A stretch of DNA of 64,000 nt from positions 4,157,628-4,221,627 of the forward strand of contig NW_003314263.1 of assembly GCF_000143415.4 (NCBI RefSeq), read 5' to 3'. Both the position numbers and the translations under genes were made by a program. Source of the stretch: Selaginella moellendorffii. Lineage: Eukaryota; Streptophyta; Lycopodiopsida; Selaginellales; Selaginellaceae. The first letter of the stretch is position 1; every line of letters starts with the position of its first letter. The notes beneath the pieces were generated by a model. The model was not told the origin of the DNA. It made no database searches and saw only the letters and a list, made by a program, of their open reading frames with translations. Below, piece by piece: positions 33,190 to 43,971 of this stretch.

Positions 33190-35300
33190 CAGAAAGGGAG
33201 AGAAAAGAGTGGGAAAAATAGAGAGGTAAGAGGGGAGGGCAACAAGTCACTCGCATGCTGGCATATGGCATTAGCAACAAGTGGCACTTTCTTCTCTCAC
33301 AGTTAGCTTTCCCTAATATTCACAATGGTGAATCGTTGAAAGGTGGCACTTTAAATGCATATTGGGTGTGACTTCAAGAGATTGGGCAAGGAGGAGCAAC
33401 ACCTTGGTGAAGATTTAACAGCTGCAGCATGATTAAATGGAAGAGCCAGTGGTCATCTCCTCTGATAATGAAAAGACTCTTGCTAAAGAATCTCTTATCA
33501 AGTTCACTCAACGTCCTCCCACTCTTTTGTGCTGGATTCCAGTAAGGGGATCTCAGAGCAATGTGTAGCATTCATTATTGAGGAGACGTTCTGTGCACTA
33601 GGAGATTGGTTAAGTGACCGTAGCCAGCATTGCCACCGAAGACATGTGAGGCTGAGGGCAAGAGCAAGCAGTCTGAGGTAAAGAGTGCATGAGGAGATTC
33701 CTTGACATGGGATTAGCAATCTGGATACTAGAAGAGGCAAGTTCCCTTGTAGCATCAGCTTATCCATGACTGCAACAAAGGATGATGATCCTTCAACCCC
33801 AAATTGTGGACTTGGAAGCAAAGGTAAGTGTTTCCACCTTGGTTTAGAGTAGAAAAGGTGAGTGTTCTTGTGTTTGGGAGAATAAGCTTGGGTTAAAGAA
33901 AGAGTTAAGAGTGCAAGGAAAGACTAAAAGAAGAGGGGAAAAACATAGGAAGAAAACCATAAAAGGAAAGAGGATAAAAGGAGAAGCAAGGAAAGAAAGA
34001 GGACATGACATAGAGGTGTGAGACCAATGGAGTGTGATGTAATAAGCAATAGAAGAAGCTTGGATTTTCTCTTGTGTTTTGGCTTAACAGGTCAACCACA
34101 GTCAAGTGAAATTTGAGGTCAGGATATTTCAGGAGTTCTGGGGCACCCCCTCATGGGTGATAAGATTTGGGAGCAGCACCCAAGTGATTGGTGTGGTGGT
34201 GACCAACTGAGTGACTCCTCTCACATATGGTAAGGGGCATAAGATGGAGGTCACTGAGATCCTGAGCAAGGCATGGCAAGTTCTCAAGAACGATCTCAAG
34301 GACAAGTACAAGACCCTTGAAGTTGAGAAATTTTGTTTCATGAGTGAGTGCTTGTGGCTTGATCATGAAGGTATTATGTATGACTATGAGGTGTACCTTC
34401 AGGAATGCAACAGGATGTGATTGCAGGGGAAATACTTGGTCAAAGTTAGTGGATACATGCTTTTGGCATGGTTGGGAAAACATGTCTAAGGTGGGTATCT
34501 TGCCCCAAGAGGTGGTCATCCAGAAACTTTAAAAGCGGAGATACAGAGGATTCAGGAGGAAGAGGACATGGCTGTATGGGGCATGGATGAAGACTGACAC
34601 TTTAAGTGGATTTATGAGATGTAGATACTGGCATGGGCATCTTGCATGAAGATGAGGTGTTTTGATCATGTGATTTCCAGTATGTTGATGGAAAATGGGT
34701 GTTTGAAGCGTTGTCTTGACCAAGAGGAGGCCCGAGAGGAAGCTCACCTGGATGGATCCAAAAGTTGGAGTAGCAGTTTACATTTATTCAGGTGAAGGAA
34801 TATTTGGCAACTAAGAGAGTATGTGATGAGCAGATTGAGAAGATGTATAAGGGAAAGTGCCAGATAAAGATGGCGAAGGATGGAAAGGAGTTCAAGTAGA
34901 AAATGCTAGAGACAAAGGTTCTCCTAGATGCGGAAGGCAAAGATGAAGGGAGTTGGGCTTAGTGCGTAGCAGCAGTTCGGACTGAGTGTTGCAGCTACTG
35001 ATAGGGATGTCTGTGGAAGGCTTTGGAAATGAAGAAGGGTATGGAGTGTTTTGTTCTTTGTGAGCATCTTGAGTGTAGCTTGGATTGGAATACATTTATG
35101 TTCATTCTTTGAACATGAATTCTTTTATTTGAATAGCAAATGTGTTTCCATCAGTGTCCCAAGTAGCTCAAAGTGCATATGCAAAACTGAGTGATGTGAG
35201 TGCACTTGTTTTGCGTCAATGAGGCTGCCACTAGCAACAAAGAGTGACCAAACTGTTTCAGCAAGGGATTAAGGAATCATTGCCAAGCTGACGTGACAAG
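33190..35300. other. No recognisable gene
   Basis: The purine-rich stretch at 33840-34010 and scattered ORFs (34211-34420 plus, about 70 residues, reading EILSKAWQVLKNDLKDKYK) suggest old transposon or gene remnants. No motif is diagnostic. The last few hundred bases should contain the promoter of the PPR gene at 35363, but I see no distinctive element. Confidence 0.4.
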
Positions 35301-35362
35301 ATATTCTATGTCAAGTGGCTTCCCCTGGGACATTCGTGTTTGGAGCTTTTGGGCGATGGAGA

Positions 35363-37378
35363 ATGATCAAAGGAAGAAGCATTTACGTGTTGCTGGACGA
35401 GCTCAAGAGGTGTAGATCGCTGGAAAGAGGCAAGCAGCTTTACAGCCAAGTGATGGATGCCGGCTTGCGACCGAGCTCACACTCGGCCATCTTGCTGCTC
35501 AATCTCTACTCCAAGTGTGGATTCATCGACGAGGCCCGTTTTATCTTCGATCGATTGCCGTGTCACGGTGTGGTCTCCTGGACATTGCTTATCTCTGGCT
35601 ACACAGAGAATGGAAGGCCCGACTTGGCCCTCGAGCTCTTCTCGTCGTGCTTGCAAGCGAGTCGTGGAAAGTGGGAGCCAAACGCTCGGACCTTTGTGGC
35701 GGCGCTCACGGCCTGCTCGATGCTGCTGGATAGGTCAAAGCTGGTCAAGACGGAATGCCTCGAAAAGGCACGATGGATCCACTCGCAAGCGAAGAGCAAA
35801 GGCTGCGATCATGATCTCTTCGTCGCCAACACGCTGGTGGCTTTGTACGCAAAGTGTGGGAGCTTGATCGAGTCTCGGGGAGTCTTTGATCGGATGAAAA
35901 CTCGCTGCATCGTGTCGTGGACTGCGCTGATGCTGGCATTTGCCGAGAATGGGGACGGGGAGATGGCAATGAAGCTCTACTCTCGAGTTCTCCTCGAGGG
36001 GCTTGGGCTCGATGGTCGAGTTTTTGTTGCTGCCTTGATGGCTTGTGGCATCTTGGCAGCTCTTGAGGATGGATTGGAGCTCCCAAGCAATGGAAGCGTC
36101 GTGAAACTCAAGTCCCTGGGAAGAACGATGGCGATCCATGATCAAGCCTCGATCACTGGCCATCTTTTTGATGATATCTTCGTCGCAAACGCGCTCATCG
36201 ACGCTTACTCCAAGTGTGGAACCATGGCTGATGCCACTCGTGTCTTTGGATCCATGCAATGCCACGATGTTGTGTCCTGGACGTCCCTCATACTTGGATT
36301 CGTGGAGGCCGGAGAGATGGAACTCGCCCTCCAAACTTTCGATCTCATGAAAGTTGGCCGACTTTGTGTTCCAAATGCCCGGACTTTCGTGGCCGTGCTC
36401 AAGGCGTGTTCTTGCATGGGCAAAGACGATGGCGAGAGATTGAAATTTCTGGAAAAGGGTCGTGAGATCCACTTGGAAGCGTCGTCCAGGGGCTGCGACA
36501 CGGATATTTACGTAGCAACAACTTTGGTGGCGATGTATGCTTCGTGTGGATCTCTTTCCCAAGCTCGATCCATCTTTGAGTCGATTGCTTCTCGGAGCAT
36601 TGTCTCCTGGAATGTGATGATCGCGGGGTGTGTCGAGAATGGAGAGAACCTCGAGGCTCTAGAGTTGCTCCAAAGGATGAAGAAGAATAATGGATTGATC
36701 ATACGTCCCAGCGCTCAAACTTTCATAGCGGCACTCGAGGCGTGCGCTGCGTCGACGAGCTTTGGAGCTGGAGTGGAGCTCCACGGCGAGATTTGTAGAG
36801 CCGGGATGGAAGACGAGCACTGCGTGGCCACCTCCCTGGTGAATTTCTATGGAAAGTGTGGGAACGTGATCAAAGCCCAGCAAGCTTTCGATTCATTGAG
36901 CTCGAGGAAGATCGACACGGCAGCGTGGTCGTCGCTCATCGCCGGATACAGTCGACTCGGAGACGCTGGGAAAGCGTTGACTCTCTTCGAGAAAATGAAA
37001 GACGAAGGAACCAAGATGGATAACACACTTATTCTCGAAGTTCTCATGGCTTGTAGCCATGCTGGCCTGGTTGACAGAGGAAAGAACTACTTCGCTTTTT
37101 TTGGTGAAGATCATCGAGTTTGTCTCGGAATCGAGCACTACAATTGCCTGGTGGATATGCTTGGACGAGCAAATCGATTAGACGAAGCCATGGCGGTGGT
37201 GAAATCCATGCCTCTTGGCGTAAATCCAAACCTCATGACTTGGAGAACAGTGTTGGCTGCCTGTAAGAAATGGAACAACGTGGAGATGGGAAAGGAGGCC
37301 TTTGATTGTTTGATGAGGATGGATGAAAGGGAGGCAGCAAGCTACGTGATCATGGCAAACCTCCACACAATCACATAG
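35363..37378 (+). CDS. PPR protein, PLS class, no DYW domain
   Basis: This is a single-exon gene of 671 residues. The open frame extends to a GTG at 35315, but the first ATG in frame is at 35363 (MIKGRSIYVLLDELKRC). Repeats alternate in length: S-type blocks such as RCIVSWTALMLAFAENGDGE and RSIVSWNVMIAGCVENGENL, between longer L/P units with inserts, roughly residues 25-590. The C-terminus (HYNCLVDMLGRANRLDEAMA, then WRTVLAACKKW) is an E-like region that ends without a DYW deaminase. Such proteins bind organellar RNA one base per repeat and act in editing, splicing or stability. No clear transit peptide is visible at this start, so an upstream exon is possible. Confidence 0.9.
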   Translation: MIKGRSIYVLLDELKRCRSLERGKQLYSQVMDAGLRPSSHSAILLLNLYSKCGFIDEARFIFDRLPCHGVVSWTLLISGYTENGRPDLALELFSSCLQASRGKWEPNARTFVAALTACSMLLDRSKLVKTECLEKARWIHSQAKSKGCDHDLFVANTLVALYAKCGSLIESRGVFDRMKTRCIVSWTALMLAFAENGDGEMAMKLYSRVLLEGLGLDGRVFVAALMACGILAALEDGLELPSNGSVVKLKSLGRTMAIHDQASITGHLFDDIFVANALIDAYSKCGTMADATRVFGSMQCHDVVSWTSLILGFVEAGEMELALQTFDLMKVGRLCVPNARTFVAVLKACSCMGKDDGERLKFLEKGREIHLEASSRGCDTDIYVATTLVAMYASCGSLSQARSIFESIASRSIVSWNVMIAGCVENGENLEALELLQRMKKNNGLIIRPSAQTFIAALEACAASTSFGAGVELHGEICRAGMEDEHCVATSLVNFYGKCGNVIKAQQAFDSLSSRKIDTAAWSSLIAGYSRLGDAGKALTLFEKMKDEGTKMDNTLILEVLMACSHAGLVDRGKNYFAFFGEDHRVCLGIEHYNCLVDMLGRANRLDEAMAVVKSMPLGVNPNLMTWRTVLAACKKWNNVEMGKEAFDCLMRMDEREAASYVIMANLHTIT

Positions 37379-37400
37379 TATCGATCAATCGATCATGCGC

Positions 37401-37751
37401 TCAGCCATCCTCGGATTCTTCCACCGCTTGCTCCACCCGAAGCAACACAAAACCAACGGCGACTCCCACGAGAACAAGCACGGTCATGATGGGAACAACG
37501 CGAAAGACCTCCTCCGAGACGCTGGCCTTGGCGGCCAGTGCACCACCACGCCTGGAGGAAGATTTGAGCGCTCGGGCTTGGAGCTGCGCGAATTGTTGGT
37601 CAACGCACTGCGAGCAGCCCAATCCCATGACGCTGTTGATGGCTTTGAGGCCTCCAAACGAGCTCATCCTGTGGATTTGTTTGCTGCTTCCGCTGCTTCG
37701 CGAGATTGGAATCGTGGACGCTGCTACAAAGCTCGCAGACATTGTCGCCAT
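37401..37751 (-). CDS. Small chloroplast-targeted single-pass membrane protein
   Basis: The product has 116 residues from MATMSASF; an upstream in-frame ATG (37775) adds eight. The first ~70 residues are Ser/Ala/Arg-rich and nearly free of acidic residues, like a stromal transit peptide, with RRGGALAAKAS near the expected cleavage region. It ends with a hydrophobic helix VVPIMTVLVLVGVAVGFVLL (residues about 86-105) and an acidic tail. This fits a small thylakoid or envelope protein. The frame is closed tightly between the two PPR genes on the opposite strand and is 22 bp from the end of the first. I cannot name the family with confidence. Confidence 0.7.
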   Translation of the reverse strand: MATMSASFVAASTIPISRSSGSSKQIHRMSSFGGLKAINSVMGLGCSQCVDQQFAQLQARALKSSSRRGGALAAKASVSEEVFRVVPIMTVLVLVGVAVGFVLLRVEQAVEESEDG

Positions 37752-37940
37752 AGCCGGCAGCGATCGATCGATCACTCGGAGTGCTAGCTAGATCACACAA
37801 TGGAAGTTTTGGAGATCGCCCAAGAAAGAGTTCTTCGTGGTGTTCTTACCTGGTGCGTGTTCTTCCCAGCTATGGCCGCGCTTTGTGTGCTTCTAGATAG
37901 ATAGGATGATGTGAGCTTCACTGGTTGCCACGTGTCGATA

Positions 37941-39944
37941 ATGTTGGCCGCTGACGTGTGCCCTATTGCTGACGTGTACTATGCCAACAGGGCGATTGAG
38001 CGCCACGGCAAGTGCGGCAATGTGGGCATGGCGCGGCAAGTTTTCGATGCCTTGGGCGATAAAAAAAGGGACATTTTTTCATGGAATTTGATGATCCTGG
38101 CTCATGCGCGAAAGGGCGAGATCAGGGAGGCTAATATTTTGTTTGATTTGATGCCGCTGTTTGATATGCCGACTTGGAATGTCATGCTTACAGCATTTGC
38201 CAGAAGCGGGGATTTGGAACAAGCCGAAGAGACCTTTCGTCTTATGCCCGAGAAGAATTTGATATCCTGGACTGCCATGGTAACCGCGTACGCACACGTA
38301 TTAGACGCTGACAGAGCAAAAGAAGTTTTCGATCAGATGCCGCAAGTGAATCTCGTGTCATGGACTGCCATTCTTACTGCAAATGCCCAGAGAGGAGATA
38401 TTTCTGCTTGTGAAACTATTTTTGCTGGGATTCCCGAGAGAGATCTCGTGTCATGGAACGCAATGCTTGCTGCGTGTTCAGTTAAAGGCCAAGTCAAGAA
38501 ATGCAACGCAATCTTTCTGCTTATGCCACAGCACGATCTTGTGTCCTGGACGACAATGCTTGCAGTGAATGCCCACAATGGGCCTAGCATTGAAGACTGC
38601 AAGCGTGCGTTTGACAAGAGCCCGCAGCACAACCTCATCTCCTACAACGCGATGCTTTCGGCGTATTCACTCCACGGCTACGTGCTCGAAGCGGAGCGTT
38701 TGTTCTTCCACTCGATGCCGGAGAGAAACCTTGTGTCTTGGAACACAATGCTTGCAGTTTACACTCACAATGGACACACAGCCAAGGCTTTAGAATTGTT
38801 CCACTCAATCCCAATCCACGACCAAGTCTCATTCACGCTCGTCATCTCCCTTCTCGGAGACATGGCCTTAGAGTGCAGCAACCGCAAGGAATCGTGGGAG
38901 CTCCTCTCGCGGGCCAAGGACATGTTTGATCACGCAATGCCACACTACACGCTCATCGCTTGCAATGCCATGCTCTCTGCGTATGCCCGAAACGGGCAGC
39001 TCGAAGAAGCCCGGAGGATCTTCTCAGAGCTCCAGGAGCGCGACGTCGTCGCCTGGAACTCGATGCTCTCGGCATTCTTGATGTCCGGGAGCTTGGACGA
39101 GGTGAAGAAGACGTACGACGACATGCCATGCAGGAGCCTCGTTTCCAACACCACAATGCTGGATGCCTACGTTCAAAACGGCCGCTTCGAGGAAGCCAAA
39201 AGCTTGTTCGACGCGAGAATGCCACAGCACAACACTGCCTCTTGGAACGCAATGCTATCAGCGTATGCCCACAATCGCTACCTGGAACAGACGAAAGCCT
39301 TGCTGGCTCAGATGCCCGAAGCCAATCTCGTGTCTTGGAACACTCTTCTTTTCGCATATGCCCAAGAAGGGCATATGGGGAAAGCCAAGACGTTCTTCGA
39401 CAGGATGCCGGAGTGGAGTGTTGTGTCGTGGGGATCACTGCTCGCCACCTTAGTAACTTACAAGAAAACCAAGTTCCAAGACGAGCAGCTGGTGTCAAAC
39501 TGGACAGCACTAAATCTGTTTACAGGATGGATGCATTTGAGCAGCACCCCTCCGGACAAGGTTTGCTTCGTCTCGGCTCTTGTGTCTTGCAGCCATGCCG
39601 GAAAGGTCTACAATGGCCGGGCTTGCTTCGTTTCGATGCAAGCGGACTTTGGGATCAAGCCCAACAAGCGGCACTACTCTTGCATCCTGGACGTGCTTGT
39701 TCGCGCTGGATATCTTGCCCAGGCATGCGATCTCATGTCAAGCATGCCCTTTGTTCCAGACATTGTAGATTGGGTGTGTGTTTTGGGAGGCTTTGAGTCG
39801 AGTAGCGATGTCGTCAAGTTGAGAGGAGCAAATGCCGCTAGCGAAATTGTTAGAAACGTTATCGATCTCAAGCCTTTAGGTGGAGCTGCATACATCTTGC
39901 TCTCAAACATGCACATTCTCACTTCTTCCCCGCCTAGATGCTAA
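37941..39944 (+). CDS. PPR protein made mostly of 31-residue S-type repeats
   Basis: Single exon. The frame opens with GTG at 37911, and the first ATG is 37941 (MLAADVCPIADVYYANRAIE), giving 667 residues. From residue ~40 to ~480 nearly every unit has the pattern (N/D)LVSWNTMLxAYAxxG....A..xFxxMPx with a 31-residue period, for example NLISWTAMVTAYAHVLDADR and NLVSWNTLLFAYAQEGHMGK. The C-terminal 150 residues (CFVSALVSCSHAG, HYSCILDVLVRAGYLAQACD) are L/E-like. There is no DYW. Long runs of pure S repeats are known from PPR proteins of early land plants. An organellar RNA-binding role is inferred from the family. It is separated from the plastid protein gene by about 190 bp, a possible shared promoter region. 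Confidence 0.9.
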   Translation: MLAADVCPIADVYYANRAIERHGKCGNVGMARQVFDALGDKKRDIFSWNLMILAHARKGEIREANILFDLMPLFDMPTWNVMLTAFARSGDLEQAEETFRLMPEKNLISWTAMVTAYAHVLDADRAKEVFDQMPQVNLVSWTAILTANAQRGDISACETIFAGIPERDLVSWNAMLAACSVKGQVKKCNAIFLLMPQHDLVSWTTMLAVNAHNGPSIEDCKRAFDKSPQHNLISYNAMLSAYSLHGYVLEAERLFFHSMPERNLVSWNTMLAVYTHNGHTAKALELFHSIPIHDQVSFTLVISLLGDMALECSNRKESWELLSRAKDMFDHAMPHYTLIACNAMLSAYARNGQLEEARRIFSELQERDVVAWNSMLSAFLMSGSLDEVKKTYDDMPCRSLVSNTTMLDAYVQNGRFEEAKSLFDARMPQHNTASWNAMLSAYAHNRYLEQTKALLAQMPEANLVSWNTLLFAYAQEGHMGKAKTFFDRMPEWSVVSWGSLLATLVTYKKTKFQDEQLVSNWTALNLFTGWMHLSSTPPDKVCFVSALVSCSHAGKVYNGRACFVSMQADFGIKPNKRHYSCILDVLVRAGYLAQACDLMSSMPFVPDIVDWVCVLGGFESSSDVVKLRGANAASEIVRNVIDLKPLGGAAYILLSNMHILTSSPPRC

Positions 39945-40751
39945 GAATATTCTAGATCCCAGAATAGTTTTTTCTCTTTTGAAAAGTTAAAATCTAACCC
40001 GTTAACAAAGTAGAATACATTGATTCGCTAGCGGCCTTTTAGGGTTTCTAGAAATGGCAAGGAGCTTAACAGGACCTTTAGAAAATCTAGGCAATGGGAA
40101 AAGTAAAGAATATTCGTGTGGCCCCTCCTGGGCTCCTCGGACCATTGGTTCGCGGAAGGAACCCTTGGTGTATTGTATTGGAGAACCGATGGATAACAGA
40201 GCTGGAGCAAAGAGCTGTCGGCATGTCTGCGTTGAGCGGTTGCGATTGTCTCTGCGCCCTCTGGATCCAACGACCAGTACCTGCTCTCCATCCGACGCAC
40301 GAGTGCGTGCCACGCACGCGGGCCCCGTCTGGACGGCGTGGATTGCCGGACGCTTGACAAGGAGCTCAATGTGGTGCATGGTTTTTGGGAGAAACGGGAC
40401 AGTGTGGTGAGGAGCCTCTTTGTCCTCTTTCTCCTCTCTCCTCTCCTCTCCCCCTCCATCGCATTAGGGATCGCGCTATCCCTTCCGCTGGGGCGCTGGC
40501 GCCATGAATCGCAGGCGCGTCGCTCCAGATTTTGGATACAATGCAGGGGTGCGCCGCGAATCCCATCCAGATTTGGGCAAGGCAATGCGGTGGATGATCT
40601 TCAAGGCGATCGATCTAGCTCCATTGGGAGAGGCGGCGAGGATTTGAAGCATCTGGATCGCGTATTATGCAAGCATCGAGCTCCGGCGCCGCGAAATATC
40701 ACTGTGGATAGGCAGAGTAGCTCAGGATAGGGATTTCGGGCGTCCGGCATC
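39945..40751. other. Intergenic, probable 5' UTR of the GAUT gene
   Basis: Short ORFs on both strands have no motif. The stretch from about 40390 is pyrimidine-rich (tcctctttctcctctctcct), common in plant leaders, and leads into the GAUT start at 40752. Confidence 0.45.
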
Positions 40752-43365
40752 ATGCCTCCCAGTAGAAGAAGCTCATCGGCGTCCCTCCTCCAGCAGCGCG
40801 GCAAGGGAGGCACGGGCAAGCACGGCGGCACCCACATTCTAGCTACATTGTTTGCGCTCCTCGTCACAGCTCCACTCGTCTTCCTGGCAGTGCGTTTCAG
40901 CAGCTTTGGCTCAGCTTTGAGTAAGTCTCTTCTTTTCCTTCTCTCGCAAATGGCTAATGACTACAGAGTGTTCTAGACGCCAAGGATTTTTTCGATGTAA
41001 GTTATGGTTATACCTCTACCTATGATTGATTTAATTCTAACTCTTTGTGTTTGATTTTCCAGCAAAGCCATGGTGCTGAGAGTGCTCGCAAGCTGACGGG
41101 ACAAGATCATCAAATGGAGAGCTTTCTTCCCGAGGAGGTAAATGTTCTCGAGAGAACGCGCCTTTTGTGAACGCAATTTATCTCGGGTTGTCGGTTGCAG
41201 GTTCTGAGCGTCATTCTGGCCAATTCAGACGACCCAGATCGGATACTGAGGCTCAAAGCTGTAAAGGATACACCGTCTTCTTTAGTACAAGAGCATGATG
41301 ACCAGCAGCTTAAGTTTGAGAACGATAGTCTTCAGGTTTGTTTTATTCTTGTTGGTGAAGTCATCAATTCTAACGCATCTCTTTGGAGCAGGAAGGACAG
41401 GAAGGAGAGATTACAAACGGGACACCCTCTGTTACTTCCGATTCGTTCAACTCGTCGGAAACGGGTCAAGGTAATTAGCTAGCTGGCAGGAAAACGAAAA
41501 TGGGTGTTTAAGAGGTTTGTATGTTACAGGAAAGAGCGGATTGCTTCTACAAGATGTGCATTACCGGGAGCAGCCGCCAGAGGTATGGAGTTGATTGTGA
41601 GCACCGAACTTGAGTTCTTTCTACACACGCAGCATATCAAACTACGCAGGGAAAAGGAGCGACTGCTGCAGCTCACCAAGCACGATGAGAAAGAGAACGC
41701 GCAACTAGAGGCCGAAGCCATCGAGCGAACTAAAGCTGTGTCGAGGAACATCATGGGGAAGTACAGCATTTGGAGGCGCGAAGACAACGAGAACTCGGAC
41801 AACCTTGTTCGGCTGATGCGAGAGCAACTGATTATGGCCAGAGTGTATGCAAGCATTGCTCAGTCTCGCAACAACTTGAGGCTCCTTCGGGATTTGAAAC
41901 TGCGGATAAGGGAGACCACACGTGCGTTGGGAGACGCTAATCTGGATTCTGATCTCTCTCGTAGGTAATTTTCTTTCTTCTTTCGCAGCACAGCAATTCT
42001 CTAACATGTTTCACTGCTGCAGTGCACACGAGAGGATCAGAACCATGGGGCAGACATTGACGCAAGCTCGCAGTGAACTATATGACTGCGGACTGATTGT
42101 AAGGAAGTTGCGTGCTACGTTACAGTCTTCCCAGGAGTACGCCCAAACATTGAAGAAGCAAAGCACGTTTCTCAGTCAGCTCGCGGCTAAGACCATTCCA
42201 AAGGCTCTCCATTGCCTTTCGCTTCGCCTAAACGTGGAGTACTACACACTTCCTCCCGAGAAGCGCGAATTCCCATCACAAGAAAAGCTCGACGATCCAA
42301 CGCTCTTTCACTACTCACTTTTCTCCGACAACATTCTTGCGGCATCGGTGGTAGTTAGCTCCACAGTACGGCATGCACAGGTTCGATGACTCCAGTACTA
42401 TATAGCGACTTAACGATTTTCCGCTTTTCAGGAACCGCATAAGCATGTCATTCACGTTGTCACGGACAGGCTCAACTACGGCGCCATGCGCATGTGGTTT
42501 CTCGCCAATCCGCCTGGGAAGGCCACCATTGAAGTCCAAAACATTGACGACTTCAAGTGGCTCAACTCATCCTACTGCCCGGTTCTTCGACAGCTAGAAT
42601 CCGCTGCCATGAAGGACTACTACTTCAAGCCCGATCATCCAACGTCCGTTTCCTCGGGGTCATCCAATCTCAAGTACAGGAATCCAAAGTACCTCTCCAT
42701 GCTCAACCACCTGCGCTTCTACTTGCCGCAAATCTATCCCAAGCTGGACAAGATACTCTTCCTGGACGATGACATCGTTGTCCAGAAGGACCTCACCGGC
42801 CTGTGGAGCATAGACCTGCAAGGCAAAGTGAACGGTGCTGTCGAGACCTGCGGCGCCAGCTTCCATCGCTTCGACAAGTACTTGAACTTCTCCAACCCGC
42901 ACATCGCCAGGAACTTCAACCCGGACGCGTGTGGCTGGGCGTACGGGATGAACGTCTTCGATCTCAAAGAGTGGAAGCGGCGCGACATAACGGGGATCTA
43001 CCACAAGTGGCAGAACATGGTAATGGCTTTAGGATCGATATCTATCTTTTGCCTCGTGTTTGACAAGAGGTTTTGCTTTTGCTTTCCAGAACGAGGACAG
43101 GCTGCTGTGGAAGCTCGGAACGCTACCCCCTGGCCTCATCACCTTCTACAACTTGACGCATCCATTGGACAAGTCGTGGCACGTCCTGGGATTGGGCTAC
43201 AATCCAAGCATCGACAAAGCGGACATGGATGCAGCCGCGGTGGTGCATTACAACGGCAATCTCAAGCCATGGCTGGACATTGGGCTTTCGAGATACAAGT
43301 CGTACTGGACGAGGTACGTGAGCTACGATCACCCATACCTGCAGCAGTGTAACATCAACCATTGA
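40752..43365 (+). CDS. GAUT: Galacturonosyltransferase of the GAUT family (GT8)
   Basis: Golgi type II membrane enzyme that transfers galacturonic acid from UDP-GalA onto homogalacturonan. My exon reading is 40752-~40920, 40967-40996, 41063-41137, 41201-41335, 41392-41470, 41530-41582, 41633-41964, 42023-42380, 42432-43019 and 43090-43365. Introns are about 45-70 bp, and phases agree from exon 2 on. The exon 1/exon 2 phase does not fit the strong donor at 40921, so an alternative donor such as gtgcgt near 40890 is possible. The N-terminus has a basic cytosolic tail and a membrane helix (THILATLFALLVTAPLVFLA). GT8 marks are VTDRLNYGAMRMWF, LDDDIVVQ (DxD metal/UDP site) and HYNGNLKPWLDIG. It ends QQCNINH, the usual GAUT end. 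Confidence 0.92.
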
Positions 43366-43971
43366 GCTTGCGGGGCGGGCATACACCACACTTTCCAAGC
43401 GTGCATATTGGAAGTGAATATTGGATTTTTTTTTTTTTTCTACTTGGCAAAGGTATGGTTCCCTTTGTTTCTTCATATCCATTCGATTCTCTTGCGGGAA
43501 AAGCAAAAAAAGAAGCTAACTGTACAGCTCTGCGCGTCGAGAAAACGATGCCACCTTGCTTTAATTTGGAAGCTCTGCTCTCTCTTTTATCCTCGTAGAA
43601 GATGTTTGTGAACTGCAAAAAGAGTGACAAGTGCATATGATAGATCACAGTGAGATTATTTGTCATGCTCCCCATCTATAACTGATTAATCACATGATAA
43701 TGAAAACAGTAGACATGTCTTACTGCATAACAGCACATGGTTATGAGCTACATTTATCATTCCAGCAATGTTTAAGAGTTTTCCTCTCTTTTAAATTTTT
43801 GTTAAACCTTAGTAACAAAAAAAGATTGTCATCTTTGCATGGTTTCACATTTTAGTTTTGTTTGGAGATCGTTTAGCTTTCTTCATTCCTCTACTTAAGC
43901 TTAGTAGTTAAAAATAACAAATTACTAGCAAAATTACTGAGCTGTACAGGGAGACTCTCGGCATATCCTTT
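43366..43971. other. Convergent intergenic region
   Basis: This lies between the 3' ends of the GAUT gene (plus) and the RRP12 gene (minus). It is AT-rich with a poly-T run at 43428. ORFs here are short and unconvincing. Presumably 3' UTRs and poly(A) signals. Confidence 0.5.

Noticed and set aside
33374-33821. Minus-strand ORFs that could be a gag gene
   Set aside because: No zinc knuckle or other gag mark, and no link to a pol frame.
35735-36562. A 275-residue minus-strand ORF inside the first PPR gene
   Set aside because: It is antisense to well-formed PPR repeats; no motif of its own.
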